Part shown: one piece after another, positions 1 through 6,495 of the stretch
Layout of the letters: each line of letters starts with the position of its first letter
How positions within the stretch are numbered: the first letter of the stretch is position 1
Source of the DNA: a virus
Reading direction: 5' to 3' (one strand)
Length of the DNA: 40,932 bases
Virus record (IMG/VR): IMGVR_UViG_3300020180_000045
Coordinates: 1-40,932 of that record
Position numbers and translations under genes: made by a program
The notes under the pieces: generated by a model
Databases searched by the model: none
What the model was told of the DNA's origin: nothing
The model's input: the letters and a program-made list of their open reading frames with translations, nothing else

Positions 1-83
1 TTTTTTAAAAAAGTGTCTAAAAAAGTGTGCAATGGTTAGGAATTCAGGGGCAAATACATACGCAGGTTGATTTAGCGCTCAAT
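1..83. repeat. Non-coding left edge with short direct repeats
   Basis: No gene is seen here. The decamer AAAAAAGTGT occurs at 7-16 and 19-28, a 12-bp period. A related stretch, TAAAGTGT, occurs near 40840 at the other end of the window. If the genome is circular, this stretch and 40811-40932 form one non-coding region of about 200 bp between the large terminase and the late promoter at 84. Confidence 0.5.
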
Positions 84-118
84 GTCCTTTAGCCGCTCAC
101 TTTCTGCCAGCATTTTTA
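84..118 (+). promoter_or_regulatory. Late promoter-like element, copy 1
   Basis: GTCCTTT lies at 84-90, followed by a spacer of exactly 20 nt and the octamer CATTTTTA at 111-118. This is one of eight copies with the same geometry in the window. The octamer resembles the Bacteroidetes -7 element TAnnTTTG; GTCCTTT would take the -33 position. The GTG start of the first head-cluster gene is only 4 nt downstream, so the transcript would be leaderless or nearly so. Confidence 0.65.
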
Positions 119-122
119 GGCC

Positions 123-458
123 GTGATTGACAAAATAACCATGACCGAAGCAATGTCGCGAATGCGAACATTTGACGATCAAGGCAAGGTCAAAGCTTTT
201 GATCTTGAGTTTGTTACCGCAGACCGGAAAAGAACAACCGGAGGTGAACTGAAGCGGTTGATAAATGCCAAGCTCATGTTTACTGCGCGTGATGTTGGGG
301 CAGCAAAAGGCCCGCAAACAAAGGCCATAGAAGCAACAAAACGCCCTCCAAACCATCAGCAGCACGACACGATTAATGTGCTGACTCCCGAAGGATCCAT
401 CACAAAAGTGCACGTACGGCTTATAACTTCATTTAACAACCAAACGATAATCTGGTGA
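123..458 (+). CDS. Small phage protein upstream of portal
   Basis: This 111-residue basic protein has no recognised domain and no signal peptide or membrane segment. It opens the cluster leading to the portal gene and follows the terminase genes if the genome is circular, so a role in packaging or head assembly is an inference from position. The GTG at 123 is 4 nt after the late promoter-like element. An internal ATG at 141 is an alternative start and would leave a short leader. The C-terminal half has a proline and histidine linker (about residues 78-85) followed by a beta-like segment ending in TIIW. The stop overlaps the next start. Confidence 0.6.
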   Translation: MIDKITMTEAMSRMRTFDDQGKVKAFDLEFVTADRKRTTGGELKRLINAKLMFTARDVGAAKGPQTKAIEATKRPPNHQQHDTINVLTPEGSITKVHVRLITSFNNQTIIW

Positions 459-655
459 GCAAATCCAAAAACCCAAGCCCATTGCTTGAGGCCATTAAAG
501 CCTTAATTCCAATGGCCGTGCAAGAGCTGGTCGAAGCCATTCCACGTTGGATTCAGCGCCGCAAAGAGCGTCGCGAGGCGAAGGAGGCACAGGAAGAAGA
601 GAGTTTTGAGTATCCAACAACAAGCACAGGGCAAGGCAAGCCGGACAAGCAATGA
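455..655 (+). CDS. Small amphipathic phage protein
   Basis: This 66-residue protein starts with a GTG that overlaps the previous stop and ends overlapping the portal start, so it is translationally coupled on both sides. Residues 8-35 form an amphipathic helix rich in Leu, Ile, Ala and Trp. A strongly charged Arg/Lys/Glu stretch follows, then a polar tail. No family is recognised. Its place directly before the portal suggests a small head or packaging accessory. Confidence 0.55.
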   Translation: MSKSKNPSPLLEAIKALIPMAVQELVEAIPRWIQRRKERREAKEAQEEESFEYPTTSTGQGKPDKQ

Positions 656-1950
656 GCACCTACTTTTATGACGGTGGACAATTGCTGATTGAAAATCTTT
701 TAAAAGATGGCGAGCCCGTACTGCCAGTTGTCAAGGCACCTAAGGAGCATTCTCCTTATAATTTTGCGCAGTGGGGCACTGGCAGCAACGACCGGCCGGA
801 TAAAGTCAAGACGGATCTGGAAGCCAACCCAGTGCTTGGCAGCGCGCTCAAGCTGCGCAAGGCTGTGCATTACGGCAAGGGGCTGGCGGTGTATCGCGAA
901 GACATCAACGAGCAGGGCAAGGCCAGCAAAGTCCTGGTTAAAGACCTGCAGGTTATCCAGCTGCTGCGCAACAGCGATTACCGGCGAACCCAACCCGGGT
1001 TTATTAGTGACCACGAGGTATTTGGAAACATATTTCCGGTTATGGTGCTTGGCACTAACGGCAAAATTGCTCAGGTACGCCGCGTTCAAGCCTTCCAGTC
1101 ACGCTGGAGCAAAATGGGCGAAGATGGTTACATTGAAAAATTGATGATTAGCGCAGACTGGATTCGCCGTGTGGCGGAAAACAAGCCAGTAGAAATTCTA
1201 GCGCTGGATCATTTGTACCCGATGCTTGACCTGCAAGACCGCGTTAAAAAGGACAAAAAAAACTTTTTGTACGCGCTGCCAACGCGCATTATGGAGCAAG
1301 GGCAGGTCTATTATGACATTCCCGCATGGGATGGGCTGCGCGAGGGCTGGCTTAAAATGGCCTATCAAATACCGCGGCTTAAGCAAGCCATCCTGAAAAA
1401 CCAGATGAGGATCCGCTACCACGTGCAGATCCCGTACAACTACTACCAGAAGCGGTTTAAAGATTGGGACACCCACGATCAGGCAACGCGAGAAGAAAGC
1501 ATGAAGACCGTTCAGACAGATCTTAACAAATGGCTGACCGGTTACGAGAATGCTGGCAAAACATTTATCAGCCATTTTGAATACGACATGGCGTTGGGCA
1601 AGGAGTTTCCAGGGATTAAGATCACCCCGTTACAAGATTCTTTTAAAGAGGGCGAAGGGCTGATGGATGCCAGCGCGGCGAACACAGAAATACTGTGGGC
1701 GTTGCAGGTTGATCCCATTTTAATTGGCGTACTGCCTGGCACCAGCCAGCAAGGAAGTGGAAGCTCCAAGCGGGAAGCCTTCCAGATACTGCAGCACAGC
1801 ATGACACTTGACCGGGAAGCAACGCTTTACCCGTGGCGCTTTGCCATGGAGTTTAATGGCATGGATCCTGAGCTGGAGATTGGCTACCGTGATGTAGACC
1901 TCAGCGAAACGCTCAACGAAAACCCGACCGGCAAAAAAGAGGTACTATGA
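652..1950 (+). CDS. Phage portal protein
   Basis: This 432-residue protein reads as a portal, the dodecameric ring at the capsid vertex through which DNA enters and to which the tail attaches. Supporting features are the length, the position between terminase and head-completion genes, the Trp/Tyr-rich central region, and a C-terminal stretch (about residues 345-400). That stretch runs from the ILWALQVDP segment through a Gly/Ser-rich loop to a helical EAFQILQ segment, as in portals of Bacteroidetes phages. The ATG at 652 overlaps the preceding stop, and the end overlaps the next gene by 4 bp (ATGA). Confidence 0.8.
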   Translation: MSTYFYDGGQLLIENLLKDGEPVLPVVKAPKEHSPYNFAQWGTGSNDRPDKVKTDLEANPVLGSALKLRKAVHYGKGLAVYREDINEQGKASKVLVKDLQVIQLLRNSDYRRTQPGFISDHEVFGNIFPVMVLGTNGKIAQVRRVQAFQSRWSKMGEDGYIEKLMISADWIRRVAENKPVEILALDHLYPMLDLQDRVKKDKKNFLYALPTRIMEQGQVYYDIPAWDGLREGWLKMAYQIPRLKQAILKNQMRIRYHVQIPYNYYQKRFKDWDTHDQATREESMKTVQTDLNKWLTGYENAGKTFISHFEYDMALGKEFPGIKITPLQDSFKEGEGLMDASAANTEILWALQVDPILIGVLPGTSQQGSGSSKREAFQILQHSMTLDREATLYPWRFAMEFNGMDPELEIGYRDVDLSETLNENPTGKKEVL

Positions 1951-2993
1951 GCAAGCTGCTTTTCAAAACCATACAGCCGGTAGATGGTCAAGATTTCAAC
2001 CGCGGCGTAGCCAGCTATCTTGCCGTTAGCGGAAACACTAATCTGGACACGCTGCGCCCGTATTTACGCATGGCTCAGCAGAGCATGCTAATCAGCGTAC
2101 TGGGAGAAACGCAGTTGAACAGCCTTGCCGATGCCTACGACGCAAATCCAAGCACGTTGACCGCTGCGCAGCTGAAGCTGTTGTTGTTGGCACAAGCGGT
2201 GGTGGCAAATCTGGGTTATGTGGATTACCTGCCTATTGGTAACGTTCACGTGGGCGAAGGGGGCATTACGGTAAGCAACAACACAACACACGCCCCGGCC
2301 AGCCAGTGGCGCGTAAAAGATTTGCGCGACAGTCTGCAGCAAGCCGGCTACCAGGCACTGGAAGATTTAGTGCTCTTGTTGTGGAGCGCAGCTTCTGACT
2401 ATGCAAGTTGGAATGCTGATGCCGCAGCCAAACTTCGGTACCGCGAGCACCTTGTAAACCATACTGAAGAATTTAGTAAGTGGTGGAACGTGGGCAGCGG
2501 GTACGACCTGCTGCAGCGATTGCGGCCAAGCCTGCGCAAGGTGGAGAACCTTCATCTCAAGCAAAGTCTAGGCGACGCTTTTTACACGGAGTTAATCACC
2601 GCATGGCGCGCCAAAACGTCCACAAGCGATCAGATCGCGCTGATTGAAGGCTACCTACAACCCGCCTTGGTAAACCTGGCCATTGCCGACGGGCTGCCCA
2701 AAGTGAGCGCAGAGCTGACGGCACGCGGCCTGCTGGAATACAGAGTGGCAGCAGCTGGCGACAATGTAGAGTTGCGGGGCCCTGCTGGAGCAACTCTTGA
2801 AGGGCTACAGGCTCATCTAGCCCGTCAGGATGGATTGGCGTGGATGAACCGCGCCATCATTTACCTGAACGCTAACGCGACCATGTACCCTACATGGGCT
2901 ACTGGTAATCTGTACGTAGACCCAGCAGTTTTGATAGCAGAAGACGATTACACAAACCGGCTGGACCAGACCGGAGGAACATTTATGTTATGA
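1947..2993 (+). CDS. Neck or head-completion type protein (DUF6712-like)
   Basis: This 348-residue protein sits directly after the portal with an ATGA overlap. The N-terminal region (about residues 30-75) contains the pattern of an N-terminal 'TLRPYLRMAQQ' helix, a 'LISVLG' strand and a Leu/Ala-rich helix. I associate this pattern with the DUF6712-type proteins of Bacteroidetes phages, which lie in the same position. The body is mostly alpha-helical; the last 60 residues are richer in Asn, Tyr and Thr. A structural role at the head-tail junction is inferred from position. The family name is from memory and unchecked. Confidence 0.55.
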   Translation: MSKLLFKTIQPVDGQDFNRGVASYLAVSGNTNLDTLRPYLRMAQQSMLISVLGETQLNSLADAYDANPSTLTAAQLKLLLLAQAVVANLGYVDYLPIGNVHVGEGGITVSNNTTHAPASQWRVKDLRDSLQQAGYQALEDLVLLLWSAASDYASWNADAAAKLRYREHLVNHTEEFSKWWNVGSGYDLLQRLRPSLRKVENLHLKQSLGDAFYTELITAWRAKTSTSDQIALIEGYLQPALVNLAIADGLPKVSAELTARGLLEYRVAAAGDNVELRGPAGATLEGLQAHLARQDGLAWMNRAIIYLNANATMYPTWATGNLYVDPAVLIAEDDYTNRLDQTGGTFML

Positions 2994-3628
2994 CCCATCA
3001 CAAAAAATTATTCAATCAAGTATTTCATGAATTTGGCATTGAAGCCGGAGAGCCGCAGGCCTACTTTCTTGCGCAAATTGATCATGAAAGCGCTGGGCTG
3101 CGGCGGCTTACCGAAAACCTGAATTACTCGGTGGCAGGGCTTTTGTCCACGTTCAGTCGCGAGCGCATTAGCGAGGCCGAGGCGCGCCAATTTGGGCGCA
3201 TAAAAGGTGTACAACTGGCCTACCGCAGCATGATTGCTAACCGCGTTTACGGCGGTGCTTGGGGCAAGCGCAATTTGGGGAACACCCATGCCGAAGATGG
3301 CTGGAACTACCGAGGCCGAGGGGCTATTCAGTGCACTGGCCGCGCCAACTACACCGCCTACACCGAGGCCCTTAAAAACACGCCGCATTATTTTGACTAT
3401 GTAGGCGAACCTGACCGCATGGCCACGGTGGCTGACAGCCTGCGCTTTGCCGGCTGGTTCTGGACCACGCGCAAAATCAGCAACTTGATCAGCAATGACA
3501 TGGACGCTACCATTAAAGAAATTGCTGGGGCAACCCGGCGCATCAACGGCGGTAACATTGGGCTGTACCATCGCAAGCTGTTGACGCTGGAATACTTAAA
3601 GCCTGAGCATGAATTTTGGGCAGCGTAA
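2990..3628 (+). CDS. Endolysin, glycoside hydrolase family 19
   Basis: This 212-residue protein is a GH19 (chitinase-class lysozyme fold) endolysin that should cleave peptidoglycan glycan strands during lysis. Motifs include DHESAGL (candidate catalytic Glu33), TENLNYS (Glu42), the GRGAIQCTGRANY substrate-binding stretch, and a C-terminal RRINGG..GLYHR segment typical of phage GH19 enzymes. No signal peptide is seen, so it would need a holin or other release route. It overlaps the previous gene by 4 bp and ends this operon at a strong terminator. The lysis gene lies among head genes rather than in a separate lysis cassette. Confidence 0.88.
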   Translation: MTHHKKLFNQVFHEFGIEAGEPQAYFLAQIDHESAGLRRLTENLNYSVAGLLSTFSRERISEAEARQFGRIKGVQLAYRSMIANRVYGGAWGKRNLGNTHAEDGWNYRGRGAIQCTGRANYTAYTEALKNTPHYFDYVGEPDRMATVADSLRFAGWFWTTRKISNLISNDMDATIKEIAGATRRINGGNIGLYHRKLLTLEYLKPEHEFWAA

Positions 3629-3647
3629 TACAGGCCCTTCGACCAAT

Positions 3648-3682
3648 AAAAAAAGCCGCCCTGGATAAGAGCGGCTTTTTTT
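3648..3682. terminator. Bidirectional terminator between convergent genes
   Basis: A perfect 12-bp stem has one arm at 3648-3659 (A7 then GCCGC) and the other at 3671-3682 (GCGGC then T7), with an 11-nt loop. A runs and T runs flank the GC core, so it can work on both strands. It lies between the endolysin and the minus-strand gene, which converge here. Confidence 0.9.
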
Positions 3683-3696
3683 CTTGGCAATTGAAG

Positions 3697-4116
3697 CTAC
3701 GGGCGACTGACCCACTTGACGAAGTTGAGCACTCGCGTCACCTGCGTGCCGGAACTTACGACCCTCAATCGTACCCGGGTCGCCGGAAAATTAACTTTTG
3801 TAAACAGCGTATCGCTGGTTCCGCTAAAGGCGTAACTGTCAGCGATGTGCCAGAGCGTTCCCGTAACGTCATTGCTGTATTCAAGGTAGGCCGTGCCGCC
3901 AGTTGTACCGGTTACGTTTACAAACTCCACCTGCCAACTTAAATCGCCCGCTTTGTAGGCAATGCGCGGTACCAGGAACAGCTCGGTCTCGGCGTTGGTG
4001 TTGGTGTCTACGGTTAAGGCCTGCACCTCAAAATCGCGGAACTCGCGCTGTGCCTGAGCAGGCACTGTGGCCAGCAAGGCCAAAAGGGTCAGGAAGAATG
4101 CGAAAAGAGTTTTCAT
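3697..4116 (-). CDS. Exported protein of unknown function, late promoter
   Basis: This 139-residue protein has a clear Sec signal peptide: MKT, a Leu/Phe/Ala-rich core, and a cleavage site after VPAQA near residue 22. The mature part of about 117 residues is predicted beta-rich (alternating Val/Thr/Phe, SDTLFTKVNFPATRVRLRV). No family is recognised. It is a single-gene minus-strand unit ending at the shared terminator. It carries the same promoter element as the structural genes, so it is probably made late. A periplasmic or surface role during infection or release is inference. Confidence 0.7.
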   Translation of the reverse strand: MKTLFAFFLTLLALLATVPAQAQREFRDFEVQALTVDTNTNAETELFLVPRIAYKAGDLSWQVEFVNVTGTTGGTAYLEYSNDVTGTLWHIADSYAFSGTSDTLFTKVNFPATRVRLRVVSSGTQVTRVLNFVKWVSRP

Positions 4117-4160
4117 GAAATGACTTTTTGGGTCTGCTTACCAGCGTTGAATGATGAACA

Positions 4161-4195
4161 CAAGGTTAAACACACCAAGAAATGTGGCAAAGGAC
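4161..4195 (-). promoter_or_regulatory. Late promoter-like element, copy 2 (minus strand)
   Basis: On the minus strand, GTCCTTT at 4195-4189 is followed by exactly 20 nt and then TAACCTTG at 4168-4161. It points at the minus-strand exported-protein gene, leaving 44 nt between octamer and ATG. That the element turns over with the only minus-strand late gene is strong support for promoter function. Confidence 0.75.
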
Positions 4196-4213
4196 ATTTT
4201 AATTACCACGGTA

Positions 4214-4258
4214 TGCTGCCATTTACTGCTGTTTTTTTTTACATTTTGCTGTAAATAT
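4214..4258. promoter_or_regulatory. TGCTG-repeat region, possible operator
   Basis: TGCTG occurs at 4214 and 4227, and TTGCTGTA begins near 4246, in an AT-rich background with a nine-T run. Similar TGCTGTA elements occur at 19774 and 25702-25730 in front of other non-late genes. They may be operators of an early-gene regulator. This is a pattern observation only. Confidence 0.3.
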
Positions 4259-4340
4259 TTGCACTTGTGAACAAATTGGCAGTATTATTGCTCTGCATGA
4301 CACGCATGACCCTTGAACCCGTGAGTAAATGAGGCACGTA

Positions 4341-4367
4341 CCCCCCGGAGCATGAAGCTCCGGGGGG
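4341..4367 (+). other. Perfect 11-bp GC hairpin in leader of lipoprotein gene
   Basis: CCCCCCGGAGC at 4341-4351, loop ATGAA, and GCTCCGGGGGG at 4357-4367 form a perfect hairpin 23 nt before the ATG at 4391. There is no following T run, so it is a poor intrinsic terminator. It could be an mRNA stability or processing stem. Confidence 0.6.
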
Positions 4368-4390
4368 CATAACGGGTCAACCCTTTAACT

Positions 4391-4732
4391 ATGCATAAGC
4401 TCATCATCATCCTTCTTTTTGCGGTTTCTTGCACCACGGTGCCTTCCGCTGACCAAGCTCCCTGCCGGAGCTACTACAGCTTCGGCATTTTGCCCAGCCG
4501 CAGCATCATGGAACAGACGGGCAGGCAGGTGGCTCCGGCCTGGGTCAGCCAGGTCAACCAGGACGGCACGTTATTGCTGGAATGCTTTCCGGGCCCAGGG
4601 CGCTGCCCTCGTGTCTGCCGCGATGATATTCCGGCATTCACCATCAACCCCTTTACTACGGAGCAGGTGGATCACAGCACGCTGATGCCTGGTGACACCA
4701 TTTGGTTTTCTTATTACGAAAATTGGTTTTAA
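4391..4732 (+). CDS. Putative lipoprotein
   Basis: This 113-residue protein starts with a short lipoprotein signal: MHK, a hydrophobic LIIILLF core, and Cys14 in AVSC as the candidate lipidated residue. The mature part has four more Cys (including PGRCPRVC) that could form disulphides. No family is recognised. A phage lipoprotein may act in superinfection exclusion at the cell surface, but nothing here proves that. The stop shares bases with the next start (TAATG), so the two are coupled. It has no late promoter-like element. Confidence 0.6.
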   Translation: MHKLIIILLFAVSCTTVPSADQAPCRSYYSFGILPSRSIMEQTGRQVAPAWVSQVNQDGTLLLECFPGPGRCPRVCRDDIPAFTINPFTTEQVDHSTLMPGDTIWFSYYENWF

Positions 4733-5184
4733 TGAAACAGATGTCTAGCCAACAACAGTATGAGATCATGGTGAGCATTCACGCCGCGTTGGCAAAAGTT
4801 TTGGCAGAACCCTTTCATGAAGTCTTCAAAAAGCTGCGTAATCGCAAGGAATCAAGCATGGTCAGGCGCCGCGCTTTTTATCGCCTCTGCGACCTAATGG
4901 GCGTCCAGAAAATTACCATGGGACGGTACTTGGGGCAGGATCACAGCACCGTCATTTACAACCTTAAGAACTACGATGGTTACGTAGCCACGGATCGAGA
5001 ACATGCCTTTGCTTTAAAAGGGCTGGTTTCAAAAAGCAGCGCACATCTTAAAATTGATGCAGTGCCCGTGCCTCAGCTGCCGATACTGCGGCATGCTAAC
5101 AGGGGCCTGTGCCTACTACCCCGGCCTAGCAGCTTTTTTATTTACCCAGGATTCTTTACACACGATGACCTTAAAACACGTTGA
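4732..5184 (+). CDS. DnaA domain IV-like DNA-binding protein
   Basis: This 150-residue protein contains a helix-turn-helix region resembling DnaA domain IV at about residues 45-85. An Arg-rich start (RRRAFYRLCDLMG) is followed by the signature LGQDHSTVIYNLKNY, equivalent to the GRDHTTV box-contacting helix of DnaA. It lacks the AAA+ domain of DnaA. It probably binds double-stranded DNA and may help choose a phage origin or recruit host replication. ATG 4732 is preferred because it overlaps the upstream stop; a longer start at 4702 would lie inside the lipoprotein gene. The last 40 residues overlap the next gene and look non-globular. Confidence 0.65.
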   Translation: MKQMSSQQQYEIMVSIHAALAKVLAEPFHEVFKKLRNRKESSMVRRRAFYRLCDLMGVQKITMGRYLGQDHSTVIYNLKNYDGYVATDREHAFALKGLVSKSSAHLKIDAVPVPQLPILRHANRGLCLLPRPSSFFIYPGFFTHDDLKTR

Positions 5185-5983
5185 CCTGACGCTGCCCACC
5201 GAGTGGGAGCAGGTAACCCGCTGGCAGGCAATCCGCCTAGGCCGCTACTTCTGGAAATTCCCACTTAGAGGGTATCATTTGGCTAAGCTCCTGGTGGAGC
5301 TTGCGGGTCTGACCAATTCCGCCAACTGGCGCAAAGCTCAACTCATTCAGAAATACGGCACTGCAGAAACAGTGGTACTCTTGGTTGAAGAGGTTAGACA
5401 CCTGCGCTGGGTGGTAGAGGAGCTATGTTTTGAGAAGCCCAAACTCCGCTACATTAATTTAGGCCCTGGCTTTAAGAAGCTGGTCGGCCCAAGCAACGGA
5501 CTGCGCAGCATGACGTACCAGCAATTCTTTGACTACGCAGATCTGCTGTGCAACGAATACATTCTGAACCGAAACCCAAAAGTTCTTGGAGCCTTACTGA
5601 GCTGTTTGTACATGCCACAAGGCACCCGCTTCATTGACGACAAAGCCGCTGAGGCCCGCAGCGCAGTGATCATGCGCGCCGTTTCACAAGGTGAACAGCA
5701 TGCTGCCTTAAACGACTTTTTGGCCATGCGGCGTTGGCTGTTTACGCACACCGATTTTGCGGTTTTGGCTGACTTTGATCAGAACGCGGACCAGGATACG
5801 CCTAAGAGCCCGGTGCGCTTCAGCGATGCGGTTTTTGCCCTTGCTAAAGAAGACGTGACGCAAATGAGCCAGGTACGCAACACACCGCTGTGGGACATCC
5901 TGGAGGGGCTGAGCAGTGCTCACCGAAAGGCGCTGTTGGCCAAGGCGAACCAGGTATTTAAACCCAGCGGCCATGCCCATTAA
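5165..5983 (+). CDS. Unknown phage protein
   Basis: This 272-residue, mainly helical soluble protein begins with a Trp-rich segment (TEWEQVTRWQAIRLGRYFW). A central 'YQQFFDYADLLCNEYI' stretch and a C-terminal helical domain follow. No catalytic motif or membrane segment is seen and no family is recognised. ATG 5165 is chosen because the upstream in-frame extension (from 5054) lies inside the DnaA-like gene and is Cys-rich. The extension contains CPCLSCRYC, so a zinc-finger N-terminus cannot be fully excluded. It ends 11 bp inside the HNH gene. Function unknown. Confidence 0.6.
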   Translation: MTLKHVDLTLPTEWEQVTRWQAIRLGRYFWKFPLRGYHLAKLLVELAGLTNSANWRKAQLIQKYGTAETVVLLVEEVRHLRWVVEELCFEKPKLRYINLGPGFKKLVGPSNGLRSMTYQQFFDYADLLCNEYILNRNPKVLGALLSCLYMPQGTRFIDDKAAEARSAVIMRAVSQGEQHAALNDFLAMRRWLFTHTDFAVLADFDQNADQDTPKSPVRFSDAVFALAKEDVTQMSQVRNTPLWDILEGLSSAHRKALLAKANQVFKPSGHAH

Positions 5984-6275
5984 TTACAAAGAGTACCATC
6001 CGCGGTGGCACCTGATCAGCCGTATGATCCGCTTTCGCCGCGCCGGCAATTGCTGCGAGCTGTGCTGGGCCAAAAACTACCAACCCCATCCGGTTACCCG
6101 CAGCAAGGTAGTATTGACCGTGGCCCACATGGATCACGACAAAAGCAATAACGCAGATGGCAACCTAAAAGCGCTGTGCCAGCGTTGCCATCTGCGGCAT
6201 GACCTTCCTCACCACATCAATAACAGAAAGTACGGAAGGAATTGGAAACGAGTTCAGTTAACGCTAGACCTATGA
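5973..6275 (+). CDS. HNH-type endonuclease
   Basis: This 100-residue protein has a compact HNH (beta-beta-alpha metal) fold. It shows a CCELC zinc pair (about residues 26-30), VAHMDHDKSNNADGNLKALC with the HMDHD active-site region, and a closing CQRCHLRHD. HNH proteins nick or cut DNA and in phages are often homing or packaging-associated nucleases. ATG 5973 overlaps the previous gene by 11 bp. The stop overlaps the next ATG (ATGA). Being away from the terminase, a packaging role is less likely than homing or DNA processing. Confidence 0.82.
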   Translation: MPINYKEYHPRWHLISRMIRFRRAGNCCELCWAKNYQPHPVTRSKVVLTVAHMDHDKSNNADGNLKALCQRCHLRHDLPHHINNRKYGRNWKRVQLTLDL

Positions 6276-6478
6276 AACTTACAAAAGACGAAGCGCGCAT
6301 TCTATCTGTGGCACTGGAGATTGGAAAGTTTGAATTTCGTGTTTTACCATCCGGGGCCTTTGATAAGTTAACGGATTTGGAGAAAAGATTAAACAATTTT
6401 GGAAAAGACAAAAGGCGAACTGGTAGGACTAGTCACGACGATTTGGAGGATTGTTTGAAACGATTTGCAAAAGCGTAA
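6272..6478 (+). CDS. Small phage protein
   Basis: This 68-residue charged, helical protein (MKLTKDEARIL at its start) is coupled to the HNH gene by an ATGA overlap. The middle contains LTDLEKRLNNF, a coiled-coil-like helix, and the C-terminus is basic. No family is recognised. The stop falls in a GTAAC sequence just before the AT-rich accessory block, superficially like the TAAC cores further right. No partner arm was found, so I do not call a recombination site here. Confidence 0.55.
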   Translation: MKLTKDEARILSVALEIGKFEFRVLPSGAFDKLTDLEKRLNNFGKDKRRTGRTSHDDLEDCLKRFAKA

Positions 6479-6495
6479 CTGTAAGTTTTATTATT

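Noticed and set aside
5054-5164. Cys-rich N-terminal extension (CPCLSC, CRYC) of the 5165 gene
   Set aside because: It lies entirely in the DnaA-like gene, and the Cys pattern probably comes from that gene's codons in a shifted frame.
6470-6495. Additional attC-like site before the methyltransferase (GTAAC at the stop of the 6272 gene)
   Set aside because: No matching right arm with GTTAC or GTTA was found within 150 bp, so it is not supported.
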